In this document: in pieces, positions 42,133-44,058 of the stretch
How positions within the stretch are numbered: the stretch's first letter is position 1
Layout: every line of letters starts with the position of its first letter
DNA from: Pelagibacteraceae bacterium AG-414-M23
GTDB lineage: Bacteria; Pseudomonadota; Alphaproteobacteria; Pelagibacterales; Pelagibacteraceae
Reading direction: 5' to 3'
Assembly (NCBI GenBank): GCA_003214525.1
Contig: QCLN01000010.1
Span: 1 to 44,058, forward strand
DNA length: 44,058 bases
The notes under the pieces: generated by a model
The model's database searches: none
What the model saw: only the letters and a program-made list of their open reading frames with translations
What the model was told of the DNA's origin: nothing
Translations under genes and position numbers: made by a program

Positions 42133-43926
42133 TTGAATAAATATAGAACTCATAATTGTGGAGAATTAAATAAAGATTTTATTAAAAAATCAGTCTTGCT
42201 ATCAGGCTGGCTTCATAAAAAAAGAGATCATGGAAATTTATTATTTATTGATTTAAGAGATAATTTTGGAATTACACAATGCATTGCAGATAAAGATAAT
42301 AAAAATTTTTCTGATTTAGAAAAAATACCTCTCGAAACAGTAATAAAAATAGAAGGAACTGTTTTGCGAAGATCAAATGAAACTATAAATAATGAACTGC
42401 CAACTGGTGAAATAGAAATAAAAATTGAATCTTTTGAAATTTTAGGAAAAACAAAAGAGCTACCATTGCCAGTTTTTTCAGATCAAGAATATGCTGAAGA
42501 AATAAGATTAAAATATAGATTTTTAGATTTAAGAAGAAAAAAAATCCATAGCAACATAATTTTTCGATCAAAAGTGATTTCATTTATTAGAAAAGAAATG
42601 GAAAAACTTGGTTTTAACGAATTTCAAACCCCCATACTAACATCGTCTAGCCCCGAGGGAGCAAGAGATTTCTTAGTTCCAAGCAGATTAAATCCAGGTA
42701 AATTTTATGCACTACCGCAGGCCCCTCAACAATTCAAACAGCTAATAATGGTATCAGGATTTGATAGGTATTTTCAAATTGCTCCTTGCTTCAGAGATGA
42801 AGACTCCAGAGCAGACAGAAGTCCCGGAGAATTTTATCAATTAGATATTGAAATGTCATTTGTAGAACAAGAAGATGTTTTTGGTGTGGTTGAAAAGTTA
42901 ATGGTAAGTTTATTTAAAAATTTTTCTAAAAAAAAAATGTTGTTTGAAAAATTTCCTAGAATTCCATTTAAAGAGGCAATGAGTAAATACGGTACTGATA
43001 AACCAGATTTAAGAAATCCATTACTTGTGTATGATATTTCAAAAGTATTTAAAAGAGATGATGTAAAATTTGAAATTTTCAAAAAATTATTTAAATCTGG
43101 CTCCTTAATTAAATCAATTGTAACAAAAAAAACTAACACTAAACCTAGAAGCTTTTTTGATAATATTGACAAATGGGCAAAAGAGCAGGGATGGAGTGGT
43201 TTAGCATATTTTTCTATTGAAAAAGATGAAAACGGAAAAATTTTTGGAAAAGGACCAGTTGGGAAATTTTTTTCAGAAGACTCTTTAAAAGAAATAATGA
43301 AAATAACTTCTGCTGAAATAGGAGATAGTATTTTTATGTCTTGCAGTAAAGAGAGCGAAGTTCATGATATTATGTCTAAATCTAGAAATAAAATAGGAGA
43401 AGATTTAAACATTATTGATCAAAACTCTTTTGCATTTTGTTGGATAACTGATTTCCCAATATTTGAATTAGATAAAGAAACATCAAGGATAAATTTTAGC
43501 CACAATCCTTTCTCAATGCCTCAAGGTGACTTGAAAAATTTAGATTTATCAAACCCATTAGAATTAAAGGCTTACCAATATGATATAGTTTGTAATGGAG
43601 TAGAGTTATCATCTGGAGCTATCAGAAATCATATACCTGAATTAATGTATAAACTTTTTGCTATTGCCGGTTATGATAAAAATACAGTTAATGAAAAATT
43701 TAGTGGAATGATCAATGCTTTAAGTTATGGAGCACCGCCGCATGGAGGAATTGCGCCAGGTATAGATAGAATTGTAATGTTACTGGCAAATGAAAAAAAT
43801 ATAAGAGAGGTTACAATGTTTCCAATGAATCAAAATGCACAAGATTTGATGATGAATGCTCCATCTGATGTGAATGAAAAACAGCTTAAAGAATTAAATC
43901 TAAAAATTTTGGATAAAATAAAATAA
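42133..43926 (+). CDS. aspS: Aspartyl-tRNA synthetase, TTG start
   Basis: A 597-residue class II synthetase of bacterial length. Domains are the OB-fold anticodon domain (about 1-110, with L-S-G-W-L-H-K-K-R-D-H-G), the catalytic core with C-F-R-D-E-D-S-R-A-D-R-S-P-G-E-F-Y-Q (motif 2), and the bacterial GAD insertion (about 290-420). G-I-A-P-G-I-D-R-I-V-M-L is motif 3. The R-S-P-G-E-F form is common in alphaproteobacteria, which often use a non-discriminating AspRS; whether this one also charges tRNA-Asn is inference. The start is TTG, directly after the hdaA stop; no ATG fits better. Confidence 0.96.
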   Translation: MNKYRTHNCGELNKDFIKKSVLLSGWLHKKRDHGNLLFIDLRDNFGITQCIADKDNKNFSDLEKIPLETVIKIEGTVLRRSNETINNELPTGEIEIKIESFEILGKTKELPLPVFSDQEYAEEIRLKYRFLDLRRKKIHSNIIFRSKVISFIRKEMEKLGFNEFQTPILTSSSPEGARDFLVPSRLNPGKFYALPQAPQQFKQLIMVSGFDRYFQIAPCFRDEDSRADRSPGEFYQLDIEMSFVEQEDVFGVVEKLMVSLFKNFSKKKMLFEKFPRIPFKEAMSKYGTDKPDLRNPLLVYDISKVFKRDDVKFEIFKKLFKSGSLIKSIVTKKTNTKPRSFFDNIDKWAKEQGWSGLAYFSIEKDENGKIFGKGPVGKFFSEDSLKEIMKITSAEIGDSIFMSCSKESEVHDIMSKSRNKIGEDLNIIDQNSFAFCWITDFPIFELDKETSRINFSHNPFSMPQGDLKNLDLSNPLELKAYQYDIVCNGVELSSGAIRNHIPELMYKLFAIAGYDKNTVNEKFSGMINALSYGAPPHGGIAPGIDRIVMLLANEKNIREVTMFPMNQNAQDLMMNAPSDVNEKQLKELNLKILDKIK

Positions 43927-43927
43927 A

Positions 43928-44058
43928 TTATTTTTTCTTACCTTTTAAATTCAGCTTTATATCTGAAAGGTCAACTAATTTTTTTCTATAATTGTTTCTA
44001 ACAAAGCCTTTGCTAGTAATGTCTTTAACTAATTTAAAAAACTGACTTTGTTCATCAT
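43928..44058 (-). CDS. Unidentified protein, C-terminal fragment cut by the window edge
   Basis: A minus-strand frame enters from the right edge and ends at TAA (43928-43930), one base beyond the aspS stop. About 43 residues are visible, lysine-rich and helical, ending K-L-N-L-K-G-K-K-K. The tight convergent end and sustained frame suggest a real gene. The fragment is too short to name; the rest lies outside the window. Confidence 0.5.
   Translation of the reverse strand, partial: DEQSQFFKLVKDITSKGFVRNNYRKKLVDLSDIKLNLKGKKK

Noticed and set aside
1-44058. CRISPR array, insertion sequences, tRNA or rRNA genes
   Set aside because: I saw no regularly spaced repeats, transposase frames, inverted-repeat ends or cloverleaf sequences; a covariance-model scan would settle the RNA genes.

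Overview
The window looks like a chromosomal segment of a SAR11-type marine alphaproteobacterium (Pelagibacterales). It is extremely AT-rich, full of short A and T runs, and has very short or overlapping intergenic spaces. The gene set is alphaproteobacterial: an FdsGB/FdsA formate dehydrogenase, an AspRS of alphaproteobacterial type, HdaA, and an lptF-lptG-lptD-surA-pdxA-rsmA block. The betaine-homocysteine methyltransferase gene carries the tandem SAM-II + SAM-V riboswitch leader known from Pelagibacter. I see no tRNA, rRNA, insertion sequence, prophage or CRISPR. Species-level placement is inference.

Region 1 (1-2124): the end of a DUF3833 gene, a short-chain dehydrogenase, and a FOXRED1-like FAD oxidoreductase whose frame is broken. 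Region 2 (2128-10174) is a compact formate-oxidation module. Five minus-strand genes, transcribed from about 8280 down to 2128, encode a SufU/IscU-like Fe-S scaffold, an HPP-family membrane protein, FdhD, a fused FdsG-FdsB electron-transfer subunit and the molybdenum catalytic subunit FdsA. Divergent mobA-moeA supply the last cofactor steps. Region 3 (10226-17984): a DMT transporter directly abutting a glycine-amidinotransferase-like enzyme, two small proteins of unknown function (one a long charged coiled coil), a 55-residue YdcH-like protein, an MFS transporter with a degenerate echo of its tail downstream, a second DMT transporter and a YyaL/DUF255 protein.

Region 4 (17997-19822): promoter, SAM-II aptamer, intrinsic terminator, SAM-V aptamer and bmt, then a convergent HD-domain gene. 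Region 5 (19825-26784, minus strand): purF and cvpA (both with an apparent one-base frame break at an A run), an RND/MMPL exporter, dnaB and rplI-rpsR-rpsF. Region 6 (26854-29420): fabD-fabG-acpP-gmk. Region 7 (29417-36898, minus strand): rsmA, pdxA, a SurA-like chaperone, lptD, lptG and lptF, covering LPS export and outer-membrane assembly. Region 8 (36954-44058): pepA-ndk, convergent purM-purN, a DUF2066 protein with hdaA and aspS, and the end of an unidentified gene.

The most informative points are: the tandem riboswitch, in which the SAM-II pseudoknot strand can also pair with the terminator arm; the formate operon with its own Fe-S scaffold and HPP membrane protein; the altered [4Fe-4S] cysteine pattern in the fused FdsGB subunit; and three frame breaks. 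Two of these breaks look like single extra A residues in homopolymers. No wholly unknown multi-gene system is evident; most of the window is core genome.
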